NCBI GenBank assembly: GCA_022483465.1
Contig: JAKVNF010000001.1
Location: 496,001 to 560,000 of the forward strand
Source: Lachnospiraceae bacterium
Lineage (GTDB): Bacteria > Bacillota > Clostridia > Lachnospirales > Lachnospiraceae
Reading direction: 5' to 3'
Length of the DNA: 64,000 bases
Each line of letters opens with the position of its first letter. Within the stretch, counting starts at the first letter, position 1. The notes below the pieces were generated by a model. That model was not told the DNA's origin. It did not search any database and saw only the letters and a list, made by a program, of their open reading frames with translations. Both the position numbers and the translations under genes were made by a program. This document shows positions 8,868 to 16,874 of the stretch, piece by piece.

Positions 8868-9602
8868 TCAGTCGGAACATGACGCGGGATCCATGATCCA
8901 GCGCCGCTCCACATAGGTCAGATCCCCGACGAGGGAGGAGGTGTCAATCTTCCTTCCCCAGTGGACCTTTCCCCGGTAGTTGCCCTCGCACAGGGTCAGG
9001 GTGCTCCCGTCCACGGAGACCACCACCACGGAGTGGGTGTTGTTTCGCACCCGCAGGATGTCGCCCGGGTGATATTCCGAGACCTGCTCCGGGGCAAGGC
9101 GCACCACCTTGGCGTCGGTTCCAAAGACAAGGTCTGAGATCTGCATCGCGAAGGACACGCAGCCCGCCCCGCAGGTGGGGAAGCGCAGGTTGTCATACAG
9201 ATGGGTTCCGCCCTTCCAGGAGAGGCCCTCCGGGAAGTTGTCCCGGAGAGCGAGGATCTTCTCTGTCACCTGTTCGTCCGTGTAGACGGGTTCCGGCAGG
9301 ACGGTTCCCGCGGGTTCCCCCTCGAGGAAGTACACCGGGGCAGCCGGGTCATAGGGGAGTTTTCCCCGGGCTGCGCCGACCGTCTCATAGTTCCGGTACA
9401 GATCCTCCTCTGAGGTCCCGCAGGCGGTCACCTCCGGGCAGGTTTTCGCGTAGTACGCGGCATCAAAGATGCCGCCGTCGGGATAGACCTTCGGCGCTGC
9501 CTCTGCCGGGAGGGCCGTTCCCAGATAGAGTGCCGATGCAGCCAGCACTGCAGCGAGCCGACAGACTTGAACCCTTCCGCTTGTACCTCTCTTTCGTCTC
9601 AT
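8868..9602 (-). CDS. Secreted protein with NlpC/P60- or CHAP-like cysteine peptidase core
   Basis: A 244-residue exported protein. Residues 1-36 form a Sec signal peptide (basic start, hydrophobic core, cleavage near AEAA). The C-terminal half carries FPTCGAGCVSFA at 142-152, with Cys148 as the likely nucleophile, then HPGDIL at 178-183 and NNTHSVVVVS at 188-196, with His190 as the likely general base. This Cys-GD-His order is that of papain-like wall amidases. I chose the ATG at 9602 with its GGGGAGA ribosome site because it places the signal peptide at the N-terminus. It is downstream of the pilus operon but beyond that operon's terminator. The cleaved bond and exact family are uncertain. 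Confidence 0.65.
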   Translation of the reverse strand: MRRKRGTSGRVQVCRLAAVLAASALYLGTALPAEAAPKVYPDGGIFDAAYYAKTCPEVTACGTSEEDLYRNYETVGAARGKLPYDPAAPVYFLEGEPAGTVLPEPVYTDEQVTEKILALRDNFPEGLSWKGGTHLYDNLRFPTCGAGCVSFAMQISDLVFGTDAKVVRLAPEQVSEYHPGDILRVRNNTHSVVVVSVDGSTLTLCEGNYRGKVHWGRKIDTSSLVGDLTYVERRWIMDPASCSD

Positions 9603-9708
9603 CCGTACACTCTCCCCGCGCGATGAAATATGAGCGCTTTTATGATTCAGACGTATTGTAACGTTTTCTGCCTCCGGATGGAACCAGCGAATCCAAATGT
9701 AAGGTGCT

Positions 9709-9750
9709 GAAAAGAAAAACACCGGGGCGGATCGCAGTCCACTCCGGTGT
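9709..9750 (-). terminator. Terminator of the pilus operon
   Basis: On the minus strand, just after the FctB-like gene, ACACCGG pairs with CCGGTGT and is followed by TTTTTCTTTT. Confidence 0.7.
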
Positions 9751-9761
9751 ATACGAAATGT

Positions 9762-10778
9762 TCAGTTCTTCTTGCGAAGTCCACGGCCAAGGACCAGCAG
9801 CACGCCAAGGCTTCCGGCACACACCAGGAGCCACAGCAGAAGATGGGAGTCATCTCCTGTCAGGGGGCTCCTGCCGCGGTTTGCTCCGGCCACGTCGCTG
9901 TCATCGCCGTCATCAATCTCTTCTACCTCATCGGGGCCGCCGCCCAGCAGCCGATCCCGGTGGGCAGGCAGGACGGAGCCGTCGCGGGCTCTTGTGAAAT
10001 CCTCACTCGTCCCGGAAGCCGCGCCGCCGGATGGTGTCAGGCCATCTCGGCCCGTGCTCTCGGTGGTCTCCTCTGTGGTCTCCTCGGTTGATTCGGTGGC
10101 CGCTTCCGTGGCCACGGTGGTCGCCTGGGTAGACGGGGTCTCCGAGGGCGTCGTCGGCGCAGACGGTGTGGAAGTGGTTTCCGTCGTTGTCGTCTCCGTC
10201 GTCGGGGTCTCTGGCGTCTCGGTCGTCTCTGTGGTTGTCGTCTCCGTCGTCGGCGTGTCCGGCGTAACCGGGTTATCCGGGACCGGATGGGCATCCGCAA
10301 AGGCCACGGCAGACACCTTTTTCCCTGTGGTCTGTCCCTCGTGCAGGGTGGTGACCAGCTCCTGGCCGTTGTCGGTCTGAAGCGCCATCACGTGCAGCCA
10401 GTACTGGGCGATCTGCGTCTGGTCCTCCTGACTGGTCAGCGTCAGGGCGTACCACCACTCTCCCACCTGGCGGTAGGTGATCTCAATGGGATACGAGGTT
10501 CCGTTGTCCTCTGAGACCTCTCTGCTCCAGGTCCCGTCCGACGCGTCATCCGGCATCGGGTTTTCCGACTCCTCCGGCACCAGGGACAGGGTGTAGTGCT
10601 TGTCCGCATTCAGACCGTCCTGATCAAAGGTGACATTCACCGGGAGGCGCATGGTCAGGGGAAGCGCAGAAGTTTCCGCCGCCCTGACCGGAAGAGCCGT
10701 AAGGCACAGTGCAAGGAGCAGGGTGAACAGTCCGGCCAGTCGGCCGTAAGTTGTTCTCTTTGGTTGATTCATTCGCAT
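9762..10778 (-). CDS. FctB-like minor pilin / wall-anchored surface protein
   Basis: A 338-residue surface protein and the last gene of the pilus operon. Residues 1-33 are a signal peptide ending near VRAAE. Residues 40-160 form one beta-rich domain (NVTFDQDGLNADKHYTLSL, then a WSREV and WWYALTL region) resembling FctA/FctB pilin domains. Residues 165-250 are almost pure Thr/Pro/Glu, a wall-spanning stalk. The C-terminus has a sorting-like signal: SPLTGDD, a hydrophobic segment and the basic tail GRGLRKKN. A position right after a class B sortase and a stalk plus single domain match FctB, the basal subunit that links streptococcal pili to the wall. Its role here is inferred from that synteny. 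It appears intact, unlike the main pilin. Confidence 0.7.
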   Translation of the reverse strand: MRMNQPKRTTYGRLAGLFTLLLALCLTALPVRAAETSALPLTMRLPVNVTFDQDGLNADKHYTLSLVPEESENPMPDDASDGTWSREVSEDNGTSYPIEITYRQVGEWWYALTLTSQEDQTQIAQYWLHVMALQTDNGQELVTTLHEGQTTGKKVSAVAFADAHPVPDNPVTPDTPTTETTTTETTETPETPTTETTTTETTSTPSAPTTPSETPSTQATTVATEAATESTEETTEETTESTGRDGLTPSGGAASGTSEDFTRARDGSVLPAHRDRLLGGGPDEVEEIDDGDDSDVAGANRGRSPLTGDDSHLLLWLLVCAGSLGVLLVLGRGLRKKN

Positions 10779-10810
10779 CTCCCTCCTCCGGGAAATCGTT
10801 CATTGTTCTT

Positions 10811-11563
10811 TCAATCTGCGTCGGGCGTCTCATAGACCGCCATGACAATGGTCCGGTCATCCTCCTCGTCAGAGGAGCAGGTGGACAGCACCAGGACATG
10901 GTACTTCTGCGGATCGTTCCTGACCTCATCCAGCACACTGCTGTGAAGATACCTGGCGTTTTGCTCCACGTAGGACAGGAACCCGTCCGGATTCTCATCT
11001 GCCGCCGCAGGGTCAAACACCCAGGGATCGGTGTCCCCCACCACCAGCACGGACATGACTGAGAGCGGGATCGACTGCCCCGGGATCATCAGCGTGCCGG
11101 TGGTGTTGGCATCAAAGAAGTCCTCATCCAGGTACAGATCCAGATCTCCGAACATCTCATGGCGGTCCATGTGGTGGCCGTAGACCAGGGAGTCGAAATC
11201 CGTGAAGTCCACGCTGCAGCGAGTGTCCAGAAACAGCGTGCCCGCCAGGGAGTAGTCCCCGTAGACGTCCTTGTTCAGGTACTCCTCGTTGGTTTCTCCC
11301 TGCACGATCGGGCCGTCGATGTTGGTCCCGTCCATGGTCACCCAGGCGCAGACATCCGGATTGATCTTCCGGAGATCTTCAAAAGAGGGTTTGTCCTCAT
11401 CCGGCTTGAATTCCCGGATCCGGACGGAGAGCTGCAGGGCGGCGGCATAGATGCTGTTGTTGTCCCAGATCGAGTACACGCTGTAGAGAATCGCCGCGAG
11501 GATGGTCAGCAGGATCGCTGCATTCAGCAGGCCATTCAGTACTTTGAGCAGTTTTTCTGCCAT
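10811..11563 (-). CDS. Class B sortase of the pilus locus
   Basis: A 250-residue sortase with an N-terminal membrane anchor (residues 13-32). All three catalytic residues are present: His130 in SLVYGHHMD, Cys229 in LVLSTCSS and Arg237 in EDDRTIV. The spacing, and the YGHHM and LSTC forms, place it in class B. The gene lies between the pilin gene and the FctB-like gene, where FCT-type loci keep the sortase that joins pilin subunits through a (V/I)PTG-like signal. It is preceded by the broken pilin gene (38-bp gap) and followed 32 bp later by the minor pilin, so it is probably co-transcribed. It looks functional even though its main substrate gene is destroyed. Confidence 0.92.
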   Translation of the reverse strand: MAEKLLKVLNGLLNAAILLTILAAILYSVYSIWDNNSIYAAALQLSVRIREFKPDEDKPSFEDLRKINPDVCAWVTMDGTNIDGPIVQGETNEEYLNKDVYGDYSLAGTLFLDTRCSVDFTDFDSLVYGHHMDRHEMFGDLDLYLDEDFFDANTTGTLMIPGQSIPLSVMSVLVVGDTDPWVFDPAAADENPDGFLSYVEQNARYLHSSVLDEVRNDPQKYHVLVLSTCSSDEEDDRTIVMAVYETPDAD

Positions 11564-11601
11564 GAAAATTTGTCACTTCCTATGTCCGTGGTGCAGGGAC
11601 A

Positions 11602-11873
11602 TCATGCGCGGTGCTTCTTCGACACCAGGAAGATCACCAGTCCGCCTGTTGCTGCAAAGATGATGATGAAGTAGGGAAGGTTGGAGGTGAAGACACCGGT
11701 ATCGACAATTAGATCCCGCTTATTCGTGATCACAATGGTTGCAGACTCTGCAGGATTCAAGGTCTGTGTGAGATTCTCAGTTGCGATTGGAGAGGTCACC
11801 GCTCCCTTGGAATATTCTGTCTGATAACCAGGCGCGTCCTGCTCCTGCACAAGATACTTTGTTCCCGCGGGGA
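11602..11873 (-). pseudogene. FctA-like pilin, 3' fragment (beyond the IS insertion)
   Basis: This is the C-terminal 90 codons of the major pilin, cut off by the insertion sequence at 11882-13095. It reads IPAGTKYLVQEQDAPGY, which is typical of the last FctA/Spy0128 domain. It ends with a sorting signal: VDTGVFTSNLPY, a hydrophobic span (FIIIFAATGGLVIFLV) and the tail SKKHRA. VDTGV stands where many FctA proteins have VPTGV or EVPTG. Removing the IS and one 8-bp target repeat joins this part exactly in frame to the 5' part, giving 393 codons. No start codon or ribosome site of its own is likely to produce a working protein. Confidence 0.9.
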
Positions 11874-11881
11874 TATTAGAA

Positions 11882-13095
11882 GGCGTTAGTAAGAAAACGG
11901 GTTGATAAGCAATAAGTGCATCTTGTAGTCATCAAATTGCAAGCAGATTGAGCTCCTTAACATCTCCATAATGGTGTACCTTCTTGGGATTCCTGGATGC
12001 AAAGAGAGTTTCCGCAAGTTCCCCAATCGTTGTCCTCTGCCTGTACGCTGCCCTGAATACGAGGTTGTAACGGTTCAAATACTTGGTGGCGACACCGCGA
12101 TATTCGGTATATCGGCGCTTGATAAAAGAGTGAAGGTTGTTCACAGTGTTCAGATTGAAGAAACCTGCCGACTCCTTCTTCACATTCATGACCGTGATTC
12201 CCAGGATCTTGCCCAGCCTCGGATACACATTCATGCCGTCCGTCAGGAAAAGTGTGCCCTTCTGGACATGACCAGTATAGATATCAACAACATTTGCACT
12301 GGAAGGCCTTGCCCGGTTCTCGGATTTCACGATCAGATCGCCAGTCTTGCGCTGTACTGCGGTGCAGATACAGATCTGCTCGTCTGAAAGGCCGCGTTTG
12401 GATGCGGGAGTGCCACGCTTGCGGGGCTTTCGACTGGCATCAGGGCCAAATTTCGTACCTTTTTTGGACTCCGGAACGTAGGTTTCATCCGCTTCCACGA
12501 CATCTTCCACCGTGGCTGGCTGCTCCACCTGCATGTCCTCGAGAGCAAGCATGATCTTATGCCGCATGAAGAACAGACTGCTATGGCTGATCTTGCATCC
12601 ATGGCTGGCAAGTGACTTGACCGTCTTATCCAGAGAGGTCCCCCTGAGCGTCTCTTCCAGAACCTTGGTCCAGATCTCAGTACCAAAGTGTGAGCCTGAG
12701 AGCAAAGTGTTGCTCGTTGTAACAAATGACGTTCCACATTGCCTGCAGATGTATGCCTGTTTTCCATGTTTGTGTCCATTCCTAACAACATGAGCATTGG
12801 AATGGCAGATCGGACAATCCAAACGGGGAGCAATCATCTTCTTCGGAGAAGAGGTTGCACTCTCATGGGAGAAGCCCTCCATGAGCTTGTTAACAAGAAG
12901 AATCAGGTCGTCCCTGGAAAGATCTCTGGCTTCGGTCAGTATGCGCTCAATGCAGCTCATAGTCTTGCCCTCCTGGCAAGACTATTGTAGTTCAAGTTAG
13001 AGAAGGCCGTTGTACAGCAGAATGTACAAAACGGCATATTTTATACTTCTGCTAAAATGCTTTGGAGCTTATCAACCCGTTTTCTTACTAACGCC
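11882..13095 (-). mobile_element. IS1595-family insertion sequence inside the pilin gene
   Basis: A complete 1214-bp element with perfect 29-bp terminal inverted repeats starting GGCGTTAGTAAG, at 11882-11910 and 13067-13095. It is bounded by an 8-bp direct repeat, TATTAGAA, at 11874-11881 and 13096-13103. Repeats of 8 bp are expected for the IS1595 family. The single gene encodes an ISXO2-like transposase. The target is the FctA-like pilin gene, in the codons just before IPAGTKYL. The terminal repeats match the ends of the two 308-bp MITEs at 20992 and 30182. Confidence 0.95.
11932..12960 (-). CDS. IS1595-family (ISXO2-like) transposase
   Basis: A 342-residue transposase. The N-terminus has a zinc ribbon (CPICHSN near residue 50 and CRQCGTSF near residue 75), which recognises the element ends in this family. 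The ISXO2-like DDE domain follows: DVVEADETYV near 155, FLTDGMNVY near 240 and the HSFIKRRYTEYRGVATKYLN helix near 290. The length and domain order are normal and no frameshift is seen, so the enzyme is probably active. It is the best candidate to mobilise the non-autonomous MITEs in this window, because all of these elements begin GGCGTTAGT and make 8-bp target repeats. Confidence 0.93.
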   Translation of the reverse strand: MSCIERILTEARDLSRDDLILLVNKLMEGFSHESATSSPKKMIAPRLDCPICHSNAHVVRNGHKHGKQAYICRQCGTSFVTTSNTLLSGSHFGTEIWTKVLEETLRGTSLDKTVKSLASHGCKISHSSLFFMRHKIMLALEDMQVEQPATVEDVVEADETYVPESKKGTKFGPDASRKPRKRGTPASKRGLSDEQICICTAVQRKTGDLIVKSENRARPSSANVVDIYTGHVQKGTLFLTDGMNVYPRLGKILGITVMNVKKESAGFFNLNTVNNLHSFIKRRYTEYRGVATKYLNRYNLVFRAAYRQRTTIGELAETLFASRNPKKVHHYGDVKELNLLAI

Positions 13096-13171
13096 TATTA
13101 GAAAGCCGGATATCTGTACCGTCTTTCACTGTGAATGTTTTTGTAATTGTGTTACCTGTCCAGTCGTTCGG

Positions 13172-14002
13172 TTAAATATTAACCAGCTCAGACGAATCCG
13201 GTACACTGTCAGTGCCGGCATTGGTAATCGAGATGGTGGAGCTCATTGTTTTTCCTTCCGGCTTCGTAAGTGTGACATTCACTTTGAACGTCTTCGTTAC
13301 GTCTCCTGCTGTGCCCGTTACCACTTTTTTGAAATCAAAGGCTCCCGCGTTATAGGAATTTACAACAGTGCTGATCTTATCATTCTCAATCTTATCTTTT
13401 AAAATCCGAATGTTTGCCGTGTCCACAGACATACTTCCATTATCCGACTTCACCGGAACTAAGATCAGATATTCTATGGCCGTATTTTCATTTTTCGTAT
13501 TGTAATAAACACCTGCAGTATTTCCTGCTGTTTCCTTAAAGTAGTAATAATAGTTTCCAGGGATGGTATAAGCGGAGCCGTCAGGAATGGATACCGAGAC
13601 CGTCTTGGTCATTTCACCTGTTGTTCCCGCTGCCCCTGCATCAAACTTGGCTGTGCCAAGGGCGAGGATCATCACGGTATTGGTACTGGTCGGTACGTTT
13701 GTCGTAAGATCAGTAATGTTTTGGCGTGTTGATGTCTCTGTGTTAAAGCTTGTGTATTTCACAGCCACAAGATCTGCCTGATTTGCGTTTCCTTTGCTAT
13801 CCTGAAACGAAAATTCCTCAGCCGGGCTGGGATATGCAGAGGCCTCTGTATTTTCCGGAATATTCGCCTGATATTCTTTTGTGAATGATGCAATCTGCGT
13901 GTCTGCTGCAAAAGCCGGCATTGCACTTCCTGCAGCGATTGCTGCTGCGGACATGATGCCGAGCAGACTCTTTTTGAATACACTTCTATTTTCTGCTTTC
14001 AT
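13172..14002 (-). pseudogene. FctA-like major pilin, 5' part (in-frame stop plus IS)
   Basis: The N-terminal 276 codons of the major pilin. The ATG at 14002 follows an AAGGAAAG ribosome site and starts a signal peptide (SLLGIMSAAAIAAGSAMPAFAA). Two beta domains follow, with NYYYYFKETAG near residue 145 and FDFKKVVTG near residue 220, as in Spy0128-type pilins that form internal isopeptide bonds. The frame ends at a TAA at 13172-13174. The same frame then continues past the stop through 25 convincing residues (PNDWTGNTITKTFTVKDG and on) to the IS at 13095. The gene therefore has two independent lesions, a nonsense mutation and an insertion. Any product would lack the sorting signal and could not be polymerised. 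Confidence 0.88.
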
Positions 14003-14070
14003 AGCACTTTCCTTTACAATTTTCGTTATTGTGTTGATTACTCTTGCTAATTCGTTTCCAGATCCGTTTG

Positions 14071-14643
14071 TCAAAGTCCTCTTCTTCTCAGTATGGACAA
14101 GACTTTTCCCTGAATCTGGTCCATGGAGATGGTGCCATAGACTCGGCTGTCTTCCGCCTCTGTTCTATGATCATCCAGAACAAATACGGATCCCTCCGGT
14201 ACCGTATAGGGATATGTCAGTGTACCGGGATAATCGGTGGGAAAGAGGATTTCTCCGCTCTCCTGCGCACCATTGATCAGGACTGCTCCATTTCCATTGA
14301 TGTCAACAACACTGCCTGCTGTGGTCAGGATCCGTCCGAAATGGGATTCTCCTGCTGTGTCCTTATAGAGGATGACGTCCCCGGATCGATAGCTTTTTCC
14401 CAGCCGAAACCCCAGCGCCAGATCCCCGTCCTTGAGAGCGGGGAACATAGCCGTTCCGCTCACCCGCTTCAGGAACAGAACCTGAGTGAAGAACACCCAT
14501 AGGATCAGAAGGAAAACCGCCAATCGTACCAGAAGAGATAGATACCCTTTTAACGTGCCGCAATCTCGTTTCTGCTTTTCTGCACTCCCAGAAGGAGGCG
14601 AGCCTTTCGGCAGCGGCTTGCCGGATCTCTCAACATCGCTCAT
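14071..14643 (-). CDS. SipA-like signal peptidase homologue without catalytic residues
   Basis: A 190-residue type I signal peptidase-fold protein with one membrane anchor (residues 34-58). The usual SGxSM motif reads SGTAMFP at 62-68, so Ala65 replaces the catalytic serine. The usual lysine region reads HFGRILTTAG at 101-110, so Gly103 replaces the catalytic lysine. The structural box near 155-170 (FVLDDHRTEAEDSRVYG) is kept. In streptococcal FCT pilus loci, SipA also lacks both catalytic residues, sits between the ancillary adhesin and the pilin, and is needed for pilus polymerisation. The same position here (ATGA overlap with the adhesin, 68 bp before the pilin) makes this a SipA-type pilus assembly factor rather than a peptidase. 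Confidence 0.85.
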   Translation of the reverse strand: MSDVERSGKPLPKGSPPSGSAEKQKRDCGTLKGYLSLLVRLAVFLLILWVFFTQVLFLKRVSGTAMFPALKDGDLALGFRLGKSYRSGDVILYKDTAGESHFGRILTTAGSVVDINGNGAVLINGAQESGEILFPTDYPGTLTYPYTVPEGSVFVLDDHRTEAEDSRVYGTISMDQIQGKVLSILRRRGL

Positions 14644-16874
14644 GTCCGTCTCTTTCTCATCCAGAGCACGTAGGCTGTAAACACACCCGCAAGAAGTACT
14701 GCCCCCACCTCATAGCCTCTGCTGCCAGAGAGAGGAAGCCCGGTTACCGGAATCGAGAAATGGGTATTGCTGATCGCAAAATCCTGACTCTCGGCATCCG
14801 TCGTGGTGATCGTGCTGCTGCTATTTTGGTATGCCACCGTGTACTGTGTCCCATTGGTATAGACCAGTCGGCCATTTTTCACAGGATTTCCGGTATCATC
14901 CAATTCATAGACTTCGTAGGTATCGTTTGTATTCAGGCCGACAAATTCCGGAGCCGCTTCCGCTGTCGTTTTTCCATTTGCTGTCAGCAGATACTGCAGC
15001 AGCCCATTGGTATTGGTGATTGTCAACTTCTGAATCTGCTGTCCGTTGTAATAGAGTCCAAAAGAGTAGGATCCTTTCGGGAAGTCCATCTTTGTTGCGC
15101 CATCCTCTTTCCAAAAGGTCTTATCGATCCTGACCTTTGTCCTGCTGTTGGGCCAGGTGATTTTATCGATATAATTGGTATAGATGATGCTCACATTGGA
15201 CCATGATTCCAGATCAGAAGAGGTCCAGCAGTCAGCTGCCGTCGGATTTCCCTGGTCCCAATCCCTGGGATAAAGATTCTTATCTCCTACTTTTTTGGTC
15301 CGAAAGACGCCGACATAGATTGGCTCCGTGCTCTTGATATAGCCTGCTGGCGCCGTTTTCTCCACCAGACAGTAGATCTTGTTGTACTTCAGAGTCGTAT
15401 TCGTACTGGTCCCTGAACCGAATGTCACAATTCCTTCCGCATCCGTCGTTCCCTCCGCGATCACGTCTCCGGTTTTCTCATACGTTTTTCCATCCGTACC
15501 AAGCTGGGCTTCATAAATATCAAATACCGCCCCCTGAAGCTTTGTGCCGATATTCAGGCTGTCCACTTTCGTGATCTGAATCAACGGACTGCTTCCGAAG
15601 CTGATACTTCCGCCAGCCCCAACCTTAAATGATTTTGATACGGTTTTTCCATTGGCGCTGCTGTATCCATACCAATATGCCGAATTGGATACACTCGCCT
15701 CAGTATCCAAGGCGGCCTGAAGATCGGCAGTATACGTAATCACCAGCTTCTCGCTGTCCGGGATTACCAGCGTCATCGTATGGTTCGTTGGATCCATCTG
15801 CACCGTGAATGAAATATCACTCGTATCCGTTGCATTCTTTTTTACATGTATCGAAGAAGGATCAATCGCAAGATTGCCGGAATACTCGTCCACCAATGTC
15901 AGATTGTCCGATCCCGTCAGCAGATCTTCTCCTCTGGGATTCACGGTTATGGTGAAATTCAAAGAGGAGTTCGTAAGATCACTCATCCCCTTGACGATGG
16001 AATCCGTGATCTTGATATCTGTCGAGGTAGTACTGGTGTTGACCAGTGCGCCGTCGGTTTTGTAAACCTGCATGGTATTGACGAAGGTTGCTCCCTTACC
16101 GAGAAGCGCATCCGGGTCAGTCACACGCATGACGATCTGTACCTGGATGTCCATCGTGTCTACCGCACCAGTCAGATCCCGATGGAGATTCGTGACATCA
16201 AAGATGACTTTTCCTGTACTGGCATCATAGTAGGCATAGGCACTCTTCGTGATTCCACTTGCCCCACCATTCAGAGCCCCATTTTTAACTCCAATTTCCT
16301 TCCAGTTTCCATCCGGAAGGCTGGAGATCGGAGACATTTCCGGCCTTGTATCCGCACTTTGATTGGGATTTGTCCAGAAATAGCGCACATAGACCGGCTC
16401 CATTCCGGCAGGCACCACATCCTCTACGCGGAGCGTTCCCTCCTCATTTCCTGCATAGTTGACAATCAGGCGGTAATCGACATACGTACCTGATGTCAGC
16501 TCACTTGTTTTCCCATCCGCAGTCGCCCAAGTGGACAATATTCTGTCACCTGGAGCATTTCCGCTCATCACCTGATTGACGTTTGTCCAGGGCCCTGTCC
16601 CATTCGTTGATTTAGAGTAGCTCCCATAATCCGCCACTTCCTTGAGATTGGTTCCTTTTTCTGTGACCTTCATGGAATCCTGATTAACGGTCGTAAATTG
16701 CGCGTTGCTGCTGTTTCGCATACTCAGGCTGTTCGAAAATGTCACAGTATGCCGTGCATCTGAAGAATTAGCAAATACATTGGCCTTCGGTTCCGAGCGC
16801 ACGATGATGTAGAGCTGTTTCCCATTGAGATCCATGTCCTGCGTGAACGTAAATATGCCGCTCCCATCGCTCAC
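14640..16874 (-). CDS. Ancillary pilus adhesin, C-terminal part (frameshifted off)
   Basis: A 744-codon frame that has no signal peptide and opens in mid-domain (GSLWTWSVSDGSGIFTF when read across the junction). It has adhesin-type beta domains, then a SpaA/Cna-B domain near residues 440-540 (IQITKVDSLNIGTKLQGAVF, ending VEKTAPAGYIKS). A second Cna-B-like domain is near 590-715 (VRIDKTFWKEDG). The sorting signal is IPVTGLPLSGSRGYEVG, then a membrane span and KRRT. The apparent start is only a GTG overlapping the stop of the upstream frame. I read this as the C-terminal third of one adhesin of about 2105 residues, split by a one-base deletion. It corresponds to the Cpa-type tip adhesin in FCT loci. 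Confidence 0.8.
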   Translation of the reverse strand: MSDGSGIFTFTQDMDLNGKQLYIIVRSEPKANVFANSSDARHTVTFSNSLSMRNSSNAQFTTVNQDSMKVTEKGTNLKEVADYGSYSKSTNGTGPWTNVNQVMSGNAPGDRILSTWATADGKTSELTSGTYVDYRLIVNYAGNEEGTLRVEDVVPAGMEPVYVRYFWTNPNQSADTRPEMSPISSLPDGNWKEIGVKNGALNGGASGITKSAYAYYDASTGKVIFDVTNLHRDLTGAVDTMDIQVQIVMRVTDPDALLGKGATFVNTMQVYKTDGALVNTSTTSTDIKITDSIVKGMSDLTNSSLNFTITVNPRGEDLLTGSDNLTLVDEYSGNLAIDPSSIHVKKNATDTSDISFTVQMDPTNHTMTLVIPDSEKLVITYTADLQAALDTEASVSNSAYWYGYSSANGKTVSKSFKVGAGGSISFGSSPLIQITKVDSLNIGTKLQGAVFDIYEAQLGTDGKTYEKTGDVIAEGTTDAEGIVTFGSGTSTNTTLKYNKIYCLVEKTAPAGYIKSTEPIYVGVFRTKKVGDKNLYPRDWDQGNPTAADCWTSSDLESWSNVSIIYTNYIDKITWPNSRTKVRIDKTFWKEDGATKMDFPKGSYSFGLYYNGQQIQKLTITNTNGLLQYLLTANGKTTAEAAPEFVGLNTNDTYEVYELDDTGNPVKNGRLVYTNGTQYTVAYQNSSSTITTTDAESQDFAISNTHFSIPVTGLPLSGSRGYEVGAVLLAGVFTAYVLWMRKRRT

